From Hymenobacter sp. CRA2 (GTDB taxonomy: Bacteria; Bacteroidota; Bacteroidia; Cytophagales; Hymenobacteraceae): a stretch of DNA of 64,000 nt. The position numbers were made by a program, and so were the translations under genes. This document shows positions 1 to 7,648 of the stretch, one piece after another. The notes beneath the pieces were generated by a model, which was not told the origin of the DNA, made no database searches, and saw only the letters and a list, made by a program, of their open reading frames with translations. The DNA lies in the NCBI RefSeq assembly GCF_002007105.1, contig NZ_MVBC01000002.1:310001-374000 (forward strand), given 5' to 3'. How positions within the stretch are numbered: the first letter of the stretch is position 1; each line of letters opens with the position of its first letter.

Positions 1-14
1 CAGGACAAACCAAA

Positions 15-52
15 AGAACGTCATTCCTCGGCTGCGCTCGGAATGACGTTCT
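15..52. repeat. Palindromic hairpin at the window edge
   Basis: Arms 15-27 and 40-52 are perfect reverse complements of 13 bp around a 12-nt loop, with a further AACC/GGTT pair outside. It lies just downstream of the minus-strand VF530 gene and could end its transcription. The word GTCATTCC is of the type found in short interspersed repeats of this group. The left context is missing. Confidence 0.6.
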
Positions 53-77
53 GGTTGTGCCGTTGTGAAACGAAGCA

Positions 78-392
78 CTACTCGCCGGCGGCCCTGTCAG
101 GGCCGCCGGTTTTTTTGGCGGCTGCCCGCTGCTGCCGCAGTACTTCGTCGGTGCGGGTATCGATGTAGAGCTGCTCCACTTTCTCCCGGGCCCAGGGCAT
201 ACGGCGCAGAAAGTTCAGGCTGCTTTTGATGGTGGGGTTGTTGGCAAAGCAGTTGATGCGAATCAGGCGGTCCAGCTCCTGCCAGCCGTAGTGCTGCACG
301 AGGTAGTCCAGGATCTGGGCCAGCTTGACGCCGTGCAGCTCGCGGATGAGGTAGCCGTTTTCGTCGCGGACTTCGTCGGGGTAAGCGGGCAT
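78..392 (-). CDS. VF530-family (DUF2132) putative DNA-binding protein
   Basis: The 104-residue protein matches the small VF530/DUF2132 family: a conserved LHGVKLAQILDYLV helix, HYGWQELDRLI, INCFANNPTIKSSLNFLR and a closing PWAREKVEQLY. Members are about 70-90 residues long, fold as a helical bundle and are annotated as putative DNA-binding proteins. I infer a cytosolic role from the lack of a signal peptide. The last 20 residues are a basic, Gly/Ala-rich tail outside the family core. A TACCTTTG box on the minus strand (419-426) lies 27 bases upstream of the ATG. Exact function is unknown. Confidence 0.85.
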   Translation of the reverse strand: MPAYPDEVRDENGYLIRELHGVKLAQILDYLVQHYGWQELDRLIRINCFANNPTIKSSLNFLRRMPWAREKVEQLYIDTRTDEVLRQQRAAAKKTGGPDRAAGE

Positions 393-771
393 CGGTAAAG
401 GAGAGGTTAGAAGAATTGCAAAGGTAAGCCAGCCGGCATGTTAGTGTCCCGGCCAGGTGGTTTACGTCGGTGGGCGCAAACCGTGACCCCCACCCCTACG
501 GCCGCGGCCCAAAACAGCTGAGCCTGCCCCTTAGAAACCCAAGGCCAGTTACGGAAGCGGCCAGTCGCCACGAAACGGTAACCTCAGGCTAAGTGCCCAC
601 CGCCCAGACCTCTGCTGCAACGAACGAATTCTGCAGATGCACACGCCCCGGCTGGTCGGGGAATGACTAATTATGCGTGCGCCGTAGCGGCGGTCCTGGC
701 TACCTTTACGCTGGACATTATTACCTACTTGGCAGCCACCATCCCGCTGCCCTTCCTGCCTTTCTATTTGT
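393..771. other. Intergenic region with little recognisable content
   Basis: About 380 bases between divergent genes. On the minus strand, 419-426 reads TACCTTTG, a -7-like box for the VF530 gene. On the plus strand, 701-708 reads TACCTTTA, a weaker candidate for the CHU_C gene; no TTG is at the expected -33 distance. I see no coding frame with family resemblance. Confidence 0.5.
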
Positions 772-3423
772 ATGGCTGATGTTTACCAGCTACCGGCCCG
801 ACTGTGGCATCTACTTGGGTTCTGGCTGCTGCTGGCCGCGTGGAGCTTCCCGGCCCAGGCCCAGTCGCCGACGTGTGATTTATTCGCCTTGGATTCCCCC
901 ACGCCCCGGCAGCAAAGCTTCTTCGGAGCGCGGGCCAGCGTGAGCGAGCGGTTTGCCATTGTGGGCGGCGATGCCGACGCGGGCGGCCCGGTACCCGGCA
1001 AGGCGGACATCTACGAATACGTAGGGGGCGTGTGGGTGCACCGCCAGACGCTTAGCGCCCCCGGCACCGTACCTTTCGATGCTTTCGGCCACCACGTTTA
1101 CATCGACGACAACACCGCCCTGGTAGCGGCCGACAACTACACCCGAGCCAACACGCCCGCTTACGGCCGCGGCGTGGTGTATGTGTACACCCGGCAGGGC
1201 ACGCAGTGGGTCCAAACGGGCCTGCTGGCAAACCCCAGCAGCACCATTTCCGCCTTCGGCTGGTCCTTGGCCAAGAGCGGCACCGACGTGGTGGTGGGCT
1301 GCAGCTACAACGGTACCCAGAATTTCGCCGCGTACGTGTTTCGGCAGCCGGCCGTGCCCGCCCAGCCCTGGACGCTGGTGGCTACCCTCACCCCCACCGG
1401 CCCCGACAACGGCTACGACTACGGTTACAGCGTAGCTATTGAAGGCGACAACCTCGTGGTGGGCGCCCTCGACGCGTTCGGGTTCGGGCAGTCGGCGGCT
1501 CATTTCTACCACCGCGACGCGGCCGGCACCTGGCGGCTGGCGCAGGTAGAAAACTACCCCCGCGGCAGCCGGGTGGGCATCAGCGTCGCGCTCCACGGCA
1601 ACTACGCCGCCATCGGGGCCGACATGAATGGCGGCGTGCGCATCTACGAGCGGACGGCCACCGGCTGGCACTTGAGGCAGACGCTGTTCAGCCCCGGCAC
1701 TGCCGGCCGCTTTGGCTTTAGCATGGCCATGAATGCCCGTATGCTATTGATAAGCAACAACTTCGACAACCGCTTCGGTGGCGGAGCCGGCGTGGTGTAC
1801 CGCTACGAGCTGGCCGGCAGCAGCTGGCAGCTGCGGCGGCGCTACTACGCGCCCCAGGCCCGCGCCGGCGACGGGCTCGGTACCTGGGTGGGCGTGGATC
1901 ATCACAGCAACAACTTTATTCTGGGCGCCCCGGGCCGCCTCTCGAACGCGGGGCAGGCCTTCGTGCAGTGGGCGCCCGCCGTGCAGCCCGCTGGCCCCTT
2001 CTGCTCCGATGATCCGGCCGTGGTGCTGCAAGCCACCGCCACGGGCGGTACCTGGGCGGGCCCCGGCATCCGCAACGGGCAAACCGGGCAGTTTGATCCG
2101 GCGCAGGCCGGCCCGGGCACCCACCAAGTTATCTACGAGCTGGCGGCCGGGGGCTGCACCTTCCGCGACACGCTGCGCTTAACGGTGGCGCCACGTCTGC
2201 GCATCAGTCGCCCGGCGGCGCTGGCCCTCACGTGTGCTCGTGACACCACGTTCGCCCTGAGCGCCAGCCTGCCGGGCGGTACGTGGTCGGGGCCGGGAAT
2301 CACCAATGCCCAGACGGGCACCTTCCGCACCTGGGCGGCGGGGCCGGGCCGCCACCTCATCACCTACCGGCTGCCGGCCGGCATTGCCTGCGGCAACGAG
2401 GACACCTTCAGCATTGTGGTGCGCCCGGCGGCGGTGCGCATCCTGAGCACCGTGCCCAGCCTTACCTGCGCCCGCGACACGGTGCTGCAGCTGCGCGCTA
2501 CGCCGGCTGGCGGCACCTGGAGCGGCCCTGGCATTAGCAATGGGGCTACCGGCAGCTTCAGCTCTGCCGCCGCGGGCCCGGGGCGGCACCGGCTCACGTA
2601 CCGTCTGCCTACCGGCGGCCCCTGCGACGGGCAGGACACGCTCAGTATCCTGATTCGTCCGCAACCGGTGCGGGTGCTCACGCCGCCGGTCACGCTCTGC
2701 CGAACCGATACGGTGCTGCAGTTGGCCGCCAGCCCGGCCGGCGGTACCTGGCGCGGCCGAGGCATCACCAATACTCAGCAGGGCACGTTCACGGCTAGCA
2801 CCGCGGGCCCGGGCCGACACGTGCTGTACTACGAAGCCGGCAACGGCGCCTGCCGCGCCGCCGACTCGGTAGCGGTGGTCGTCGCGCCCGTGGCCGCGCC
2901 TGCCCTAACGCCCAGCAGCCCGCTGGTGCTGCGGTGCGGCCAATTAAGCGGACAGCTCAGCGTGGCCCAGCCCCAACCCACCGGCACCCGCTACGATTGG
3001 CAGTACGCCGCGCTGCCCAACGGCAGCTGGCAGCCGCTGCCGACGGGCAACGGGCAGGCTACCTACCAGGCCGAGCAGCCGGGCTGGTACCGACTGCGGG
3101 TGCTGCGCAACGGGTGCGCGGCCACTTCGGGGCCCACGGAGGTGCGCATCGAGCAGCAGCAGCCGCTGGAAATACCGAACATTTTCACCCCCAACGGGGA
3201 CCGGCTCAACGACGTGTTTGCGCTGCGGCTGCAATACCCGCGCACGTTCCGCCTGCAGATTTTCAACCGTTGGGGCCGCGAAGTCTTCACCACTACCCAA
3301 GCCGATAATTTCTGGACCGGCGAGGGCGCTTCGGAGGGCGTATACTACTACCTCTGGCGTTATTCCACCGATTGCGAGCCGACCGAGCGCGTGGTCAAAG
3401 GCACCGTCACGCTCGCACGCTAA
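772..3423 (+). CDS. Secreted FG-GAP repeat protein with T9SS gliding-type (CHU_C) C-terminal domain
   Basis: 883 residues. A signal peptide with a Leu/Ala/Trp-rich core ends near AQAQS (about residue 31). Residues 40-400 contain FG-GAP/integrin-like propeller repeats (SVSERFAIVGGDAD, YSVAIEGDNLVVGA, FSMAMNARMLLIS). Residues 405-715 are four tandem repeats of 76-78 residues, each with GGTWxGxGIxN and AGPGxHxxxY; the GGTW motifs fall near residues 424, 502, 580 and 656. An Ig/PKD-like segment follows. The last 85 residues are a CHU_C domain (IPNIFTPNGDRLNDVF, FNRWGREVF, GVYYYLWRY). By family knowledge this domain directs export and surface attachment through the type IX system, so the protein is probably a cell-surface adhesin-like product. 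Ligand unknown. Confidence 0.9.
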   Translation: MADVYQLPARLWHLLGFWLLLAAWSFPAQAQSPTCDLFALDSPTPRQQSFFGARASVSERFAIVGGDADAGGPVPGKADIYEYVGGVWVHRQTLSAPGTVPFDAFGHHVYIDDNTALVAADNYTRANTPAYGRGVVYVYTRQGTQWVQTGLLANPSSTISAFGWSLAKSGTDVVVGCSYNGTQNFAAYVFRQPAVPAQPWTLVATLTPTGPDNGYDYGYSVAIEGDNLVVGALDAFGFGQSAAHFYHRDAAGTWRLAQVENYPRGSRVGISVALHGNYAAIGADMNGGVRIYERTATGWHLRQTLFSPGTAGRFGFSMAMNARMLLISNNFDNRFGGGAGVVYRYELAGSSWQLRRRYYAPQARAGDGLGTWVGVDHHSNNFILGAPGRLSNAGQAFVQWAPAVQPAGPFCSDDPAVVLQATATGGTWAGPGIRNGQTGQFDPAQAGPGTHQVIYELAAGGCTFRDTLRLTVAPRLRISRPAALALTCARDTTFALSASLPGGTWSGPGITNAQTGTFRTWAAGPGRHLITYRLPAGIACGNEDTFSIVVRPAAVRILSTVPSLTCARDTVLQLRATPAGGTWSGPGISNGATGSFSSAAAGPGRHRLTYRLPTGGPCDGQDTLSILIRPQPVRVLTPPVTLCRTDTVLQLAASPAGGTWRGRGITNTQQGTFTASTAGPGRHVLYYEAGNGACRAADSVAVVVAPVAAPALTPSSPLVLRCGQLSGQLSVAQPQPTGTRYDWQYAALPNGSWQPLPTGNGQATYQAEQPGWYRLRVLRNGCAATSGPTEVRIEQQQPLEIPNIFTPNGDRLNDVFALRLQYPRTFRLQIFNRWGREVFTTTQADNFWTGEGASEGVYYYLWRYSTDCEPTERVVKGTVTLAR

Positions 3424-3971
3424 CCGCTCCCGGCGGGCAGTCCTGTAGTCTGCAGACCGTAGCTCGCTAAGGCGGCCCCGGCTGCATTCAGACCGTCCTG
3501 CGGCACTCCCTCAAAGCATATTTCCCGAACGCCGAAGCGGCAGGGAGGCTTCGACGGGGTGCAGCAGGACGTTCTTTTGGCGTGCGGCCCACCCGAGTGC
3601 TCGGCTCCGACTGCCCCCAACAGCAACGGACGCAGCTTTCACGGCTGGGGCCAGCCTGCGGCAGCGCCATGCGAAGGCGCACTGTTCGCATCCACTTACC
3701 TTGGCTGGCACATTTTCGAACAGAGTGTCCGATTCCGGACGTGTTTGCCTGAGGCTTAAGCCATGCACCTCTTAATAAGCATTTAGCAATCAACCGATTG
3801 CACAAATGGCACCATCATTGGCTATTGATTAAACAGTAGCAGCTCCGGATTCTAAAATCGGACATTCGCGCGAAAAGCTATGCTTCCTACTGCTTATCAT
3901 CCGCAAGCAGATTCTCGCATTTTTGCAACCTTTATGATACATCATAGTCTTTGCTGCGAAACTTGCTTGCC
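3424..3971. other. Long intergenic region upstream of the MarR gene
   Basis: About 550 bases without a convincing gene; the open frames here look like chance frames. The right half (3770-3960) is AT-richer than the surroundings and is the likely promoter region for the MarR gene. Two small inverted repeats are visible: GTCCG-ATTC-CGGAC at 3727-3740 and TATGAT-AC-ATCATA at 3933-3946. Confidence 0.5.
3933..3946. promoter_or_regulatory. Palindrome upstream of the MarR gene, possible autoregulatory site
   Basis: TATGAT-AC-ATCATA is a perfect 6-2-6 inverted repeat 25 bases before the chosen ATG of the MarR regulator. It differs from the TACGAA-N4-TTCGTA sites at the neighbouring receptor genes. 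MarR proteins often bind such palindromes at their own promoters, so autoregulation is an inference from position only. Confidence 0.35.
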
Positions 3972-4415
3972 ATGCTCTCCTCCATCATTTTCTACGCCCT
4001 CGACCGCTCCATCCGCAGCTACCGGCGCATGGCTCAGGCAACCATCGACCGGGCCGGTATCAACATCACCATCGACCAGTGGCTGGTGCTGCAGGTGCTG
4101 CTGGAGCACGACGACATGACCCAACACGAAATAGCGGAGCGCGTCTTCAAGGACCAGGCCTCGGTGGCCCGCATTCTGGCGCTGCTCACCAAGCGCGGCC
4201 TGCTCTCGGCCGTGCCCCTGCCCCACGACGGCCGCCGCAGCCAGCTGCGCGTGACCGAGCAAGGCCAGCGCATCCTCGACGCCGTGCAGCCCATCATCCT
4301 CAGCAACCGCGCGGTGGCTCTGGCTGGCATTTCGGAAGAGGAACTGGCCCTAATGCGCCCCCTGCTCGAACGCATTGCCGCCAACTGTGCCGCTGCTGCC
4401 CAACGCCCTGATTAG
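3972..4415 (+). CDS. MarR-family transcriptional regulator
   Basis: 147 residues from the ATG at 3972; an in-frame TTG at 3951 would add seven residues, but the ATG fits the usual MarR length. A dimerisation helix (FYALDRSIRSYRRMAQ) is followed by a winged helix at about residues 40-105: MTQHEIAERVFKDQASVARILALLTKRGLL, then LPHDGRRSQLRVTEQG with the DxRxxxLxLT-type wing. MarR proteins are dimeric repressors released by small ligands. Two TonB-receptor genes follow, with identical palindromes in front of them, so it probably controls that uptake system. The ligand cannot be read from the sequence. Confidence 0.9.
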   Translation: MLSSIIFYALDRSIRSYRRMAQATIDRAGINITIDQWLVLQVLLEHDDMTQHEIAERVFKDQASVARILALLTKRGLLSAVPLPHDGRRSQLRVTEQGQRILDAVQPIILSNRAVALAGISEEELALMRPLLERIAANCAAAAQRPD

Positions 4416-4449
4416 GTAAGGCCAACTGCTGATTTTTTCACTTGGCGCA

Positions 4450-4478
4450 TTGCCAATACGAAACACTTCGTATGTTTA
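4450..4478 (+). promoter_or_regulatory. Candidate promoter of the first TonB-receptor gene
   Basis: TTG at 4450-4452, an 18-base spacer, then TATGTTTA at 4471-4478, one base from the Bacteroidota -7 consensus TAnnTTTG. The first palindrome (4457-4472) fills the spacer and overlaps the -7 box, a typical repressor arrangement. Confidence 0.4.
4457..4472. promoter_or_regulatory. Operator copy 1: TACGAA-N4-TTCGTA
   Basis: Perfect 6-4-6 inverted repeat with spacer ACAC, 95 bases before the receptor ATG at 4567. It is the first of a pair whose starts are 23 bases apart, about two helical turns. Probable binding site of the adjacent MarR protein (inference from position and repetition). Confidence 0.6.
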
Positions 4479-4479
4479 T

Positions 4480-4495
4480 TACGAAAATATTCGTA
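4480..4495. promoter_or_regulatory. Operator copy 2: TACGAA-N4-TTCGTA
   Basis: Perfect 6-4-6 inverted repeat with spacer AATA. It starts 23 bases after copy 1 and would cover the predicted transcription start of the first receptor gene. Confidence 0.6.
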
Positions 4496-4566
4496 TCAAC
4501 TCTGCGCCAGTTCGCTGCCGCTGCCGCCCCGCACTTCCCTACCTCTTGTTCCAGCCTTTCTTAGCT

Positions 4567-7047
4567 ATGAAAACGCTTCTCTACTCCGCCCCGGCGCTGC
4601 TTTTGGGCCTGGGAATCTCCTACTCGAGCCAGGCCCAGGCACCAGCGGCCGTGAGCGGTGCCGTGCGCAGTGCCGCCGGCGCGCCCATCGACTACGCTAC
4701 CGTGACCTTGCACCGGGCCAAGGACTCGACGGTGGTTAAAACCGAATTTAGCGATGACAAAGGCCAGTTCACGTTCGAGTCGGCGCCGGGCGGGCAGTAT
4801 GTAGTATCGGCCTCGCAGGTGGGCTTCGGGCGGCAGTGGTCCCGGCCGTTTGAGGTAGCGGGCGAGAAAGTCGTACTTCCGGCGCTGACGCTGGCCGCTA
4901 GCGCGGCTACCCAGCTGAAGGAAGTGCAGGTGGTGGGCCAGAAACCAGTGTTTGAGCGCCTGGCCGACCGCACTGTGGTGAACGTGGAAGGCTCGCCGCT
5001 CTCGGCCGGCAATACCTCACTGGACGTGCTGCGCCGCTCGCCGGGCGTCACCGTCGACAACAACGACAATCTGGCCCTGCGCGGGCGACAGGGCCTGCTG
5101 GTGCTCATCGACGGCAAGCGCCAGCCCATGACGGGCACCGAGCTGGCCGACTACCTGCGCGGCCTGCCGGCTGATCAGGTGAAGAGCATTGAGCTGATAA
5201 CCAACCCGCCGGCCAAGTATGACGCCCAGGGTGGGGCCGGCATCATTGCCATCAACCTCAAGAAGGACCAGAAGCTGGGCACCAACGGGTCCATTAACGC
5301 CAGCTACGGCTACGGGCGCTACGGCAAGCTGACCACGGGCGTGTCGCTGAACCACCGGCGCAAAAACCTGAACGTGTTCGGCACTTACACGTTTGCCGAC
5401 CGCCGCAACTGGAGCGCGCTAACCATCAACCGGGACTTTTTCCGGCAGGCCGACGCCGCCAAGCTCTACACCGGCCGCTCGTACCAAGACAACAGCAGCG
5501 TGGGCCACGGCCGCTCGCACAGTTGGAAGCTCGGCCTCGACTACAACCTGTCGGAGCGCACGGTGATGGGCGTGGTGGCCAACGGCCTGGCCCTGGATAC
5601 CGACAGCAAGGGCAGCAACGACAGCGAAATCTTTGCCCCGCGCCGGCTCAACCCGGCCGAAGACTCGCTGACCAGCCGTTTTCACTCCGACAACCGGCGC
5701 AACGGCACGCTGCCCAACTACTCGCTGAACGCAAATTTCCGGCACACTTTCCAGGATTCGCTCGGCGGCCACGAGCTGACGGCCGACGCCGACTACGCCC
5801 GCTACGATGCGAGGCGCACGCAGCTGCTGGACACGCGCTTCTCCTACCCCGCCCCAGCGCTGGACCGCCTCACCAGCGACCAGCATAACTTGCTGACTAT
5901 TCAGTCGGTTAAGACGGATTATACCAGCCCGCTGAGCAAGACGGCCCGGCTGGAGGCCGGCGGCAAAATTAGCTGGGTGAAGGCCGACAACGACCTGCTG
6001 TTTCAGGTGCCCGTGACGCCGGGCAACGTGGAAGTGCTGCAGCGTGACCCGAACCGCTCCAACCGCTTCCGCTACGACGAAAACATCATTGCGGGCTACG
6101 TGAGCCTCAACAAAACCCTGCCGCAGTGGACGCTGCAGGCCGGCCTGCGCGGTGAGCAGACCAATGCCATCGGCAAGCCCGAGGCCGATTCGGGGCGCTT
6201 CAATCGGCACTATTTCCAGTTCTTCCCGAGTGCAGCGGCCAAGCACACCTTCTCCGACAAGCACGAAACCAGCCTGTCGCTGAGCCGGCGCATCGACCGG
6301 CCCTCCTACGGGCAGCTGAACCCCTTCCGCAGCTACATCGATGCCTCCACCTACGGCGCCGGCAACCCCAACCTGCGGCCCCAGACCAGCTACAACGTGG
6401 AGCTGACCCATACCTTCCGGCAGAAGTATAGCGTGGGCTTGAGCTACGCCGTCACCCGGAACCCCATCGTGGGCACGGTGCAGCCGGAGGCGCCGAACAG
6501 CCGCATCGTGAAATCGACCACGGAAAACCTGGACTACCAGTACAACTACGCCCTGACGCTGACTGCGCCTGTGGAGCTGGCCAAGTGGTGGAGCGTGTAT
6601 AACAACGGCGTGTTTTACTATAGCCGCTTCGTGGGCAACCTGGTGGGCACCCGCCTCAACGCCGGCCGCCCGGCCTTCAACCTGAGCAGCAACAGCACCT
6701 TCGTGCTCGGCCACGACTGGAAGGCCGACCTGAACGCCACCTACCAATCGGCGGAGCGCTACGCGTACTTCCTGAGCCGCCCGCAGGGGCAGGTGTCGGT
6801 GGGCGTGCAGAAAGGCCTGTGGCACAACAAAGCCACCGTGAAGCTGAACGTAACGGACGTATTCTTCACCAACAAGAACCGCTCGACGGTGAGCTTCGAT
6901 ACGTACACGGAACGCTTCTTCCAGCGCTACGAGTCGCGGGTGGCGACCCTGTCGCTGAACTACCGCTTCGGCAACGACAAGGTAGCCCCGACCAAGCGCC
7001 GGGGCAGCGGCGCTGAGGACGAGAAGCGTCGCGCCGGCGGCAGCTAG
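4567..7047 (+). CDS. TonB-dependent outer-membrane receptor (OMP_b-brl family), MarR-linked
   Basis: 826 residues from ATG 4567, chosen because it opens a clear signal peptide (MKTLLYSAPALLLGLG ... SQAQA); the longer frame from 4450 would read through the operators. Residues about 27-110 form a carboxypeptidase-regulatory-like domain (VSGAVRSAAGAPIDYATVTL, DDKGQFTFESAPGGQYVV). Residues 125-225 are the plug (LDVLRRSPGVTVD, LVLIDGKRQPMTG, IELITNPPAKYDAQGGAG). The rest is a beta-barrel rich in aromatic strands, ending LSNYRFG-like then a basic tail. It should import a substrate across the outer membrane using TonB energy. No SusD or periplasmic partner is nearby, so substrate is unknown. Confidence 0.9.
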   Translation: MKTLLYSAPALLLGLGISYSSQAQAPAAVSGAVRSAAGAPIDYATVTLHRAKDSTVVKTEFSDDKGQFTFESAPGGQYVVSASQVGFGRQWSRPFEVAGEKVVLPALTLAASAATQLKEVQVVGQKPVFERLADRTVVNVEGSPLSAGNTSLDVLRRSPGVTVDNNDNLALRGRQGLLVLIDGKRQPMTGTELADYLRGLPADQVKSIELITNPPAKYDAQGGAGIIAINLKKDQKLGTNGSINASYGYGRYGKLTTGVSLNHRRKNLNVFGTYTFADRRNWSALTINRDFFRQADAAKLYTGRSYQDNSSVGHGRSHSWKLGLDYNLSERTVMGVVANGLALDTDSKGSNDSEIFAPRRLNPAEDSLTSRFHSDNRRNGTLPNYSLNANFRHTFQDSLGGHELTADADYARYDARRTQLLDTRFSYPAPALDRLTSDQHNLLTIQSVKTDYTSPLSKTARLEAGGKISWVKADNDLLFQVPVTPGNVEVLQRDPNRSNRFRYDENIIAGYVSLNKTLPQWTLQAGLRGEQTNAIGKPEADSGRFNRHYFQFFPSAAAKHTFSDKHETSLSLSRRIDRPSYGQLNPFRSYIDASTYGAGNPNLRPQTSYNVELTHTFRQKYSVGLSYAVTRNPIVGTVQPEAPNSRIVKSTTENLDYQYNYALTLTAPVELAKWWSVYNNGVFYYSRFVGNLVGTRLNAGRPAFNLSSNSTFVLGHDWKADLNATYQSAERYAYFLSRPQGQVSVGVQKGLWHNKATVKLNVTDVFFTNKNRSTVSFDTYTERFFQRYESRVATLSLNYRFGNDKVAPTKRRGSGAEDEKRRAGGS

Positions 7048-7156
7048 GGATTATTCGCCGCTGTCAGGTTATGCCTTCGAGCACGTATGCTCGAAGCTGA
7101 TCCGGTGTACTGATTCTAGGTACAGCAACTGAACGGTTCCACTACCAAAGCCAAGG

Positions 7157-7332
7157 CTAGCTCCCCTCCTCGGATGAGGAGGGTTGGGGGTGGTTGAAAA
7201 GCCAGAACGACCAAACAGGAACGTCATGTCGAGCGAAGCCGAGACATCTCGCGTGCTGACATCGGATAATAACCTTAATCCTAGCCTTTCAACCACCCCC
7301 AGCCCCTCCTCAACTGAGGAGGGGAGCTAGCT
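7157..7332. repeat. Large inverted repeat, about 46-bp arms
   Basis: The arm at 7157-7201 (GCTAGCTCCCCTCCTC...GGTGGTTGAAAAG) is nearly the reverse complement of 7287-7332. Each arm also holds its own small hairpin of CCCTCCTC/GAGGAGGG. The centre carries GTCATGTCGAGC and GAGACATCTCGCGTGCTGA, words typical of interspersed repeats in this group. It could terminate the upstream receptor transcript. Confidence 0.75.
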
Positions 7333-7451
7333 GTAACTCTAACTTCTCAATCGCGCTAACCTGATGGCGCGTGATTGTTCCTGCTACTTTTCACTTGATC
7401 AATGAATCCTTTATGCCAATAACATCATGATTATTAACCAAATGAATTTTC

Positions 7452-7467
7452 TACGAATTTTTTCGTT
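7452..7467. promoter_or_regulatory. Operator-like copy, one mismatch: TACGAA-N4-TTCGTT
   Basis: 6-4-6 inverted repeat with spacer TTTT; only the last base departs from TACGAA-N4-TTCGTA. It is 182 bases before the second receptor ATG, in an AT-rich stretch. Confidence 0.4.
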
Positions 7468-7613
7468 GGCTATATGCAACTGCCACGATACAGCGTGGTC
7501 CTTGTCTCAGAAGAAGCAGCACGGCTAAACGCCAGCCCGCTGCCAGCTCCACCCCACTTCTGATTTCAAGCTTGCCCGGCCTTGCGGGCTTAAGTCAACC
7601 TTTGCGCTTTATA

Positions 7614-7629
7614 TACGAAACATTTCGTA
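7614..7629. promoter_or_regulatory. Operator copy: TACGAA-N4-TTCGTA before the second receptor
   Basis: Perfect 6-4-6 inverted repeat with spacer ACAT, ending 19 bases before ATG 7649. A TTTG at 7601-7604 lies just upstream. The same half-sites at both receptor genes point to one regulator. Confidence 0.6.
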
Positions 7630-7648
7630 CTAAATCACACCGTTTCCG

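Larger units (their letters stand above)
7048..7648. other. Intergenic region between the two receptor genes
   Basis: About 600 bases. It holds a large inverted repeat (7157-7332), an AT-rich stretch (about 7380-7470), one imperfect copy (7452-7467) and one perfect copy (7614-7629) of the TACGAA palindrome. No credible coding frame is seen. The separate regulatory sites suggest the second receptor has its own promoter. Confidence 0.6.

Noticed and set aside
3488-3805. Minus-strand frame of 105 codons upstream of the MarR gene
   Set aside because: No homology pattern, no start context, and alternative frames are equally open.
4450-4566. Upstream extension of the first TonB receptor
   Set aside because: It would translate through two operators; the ATG at 4567 begins a standard signal peptide.
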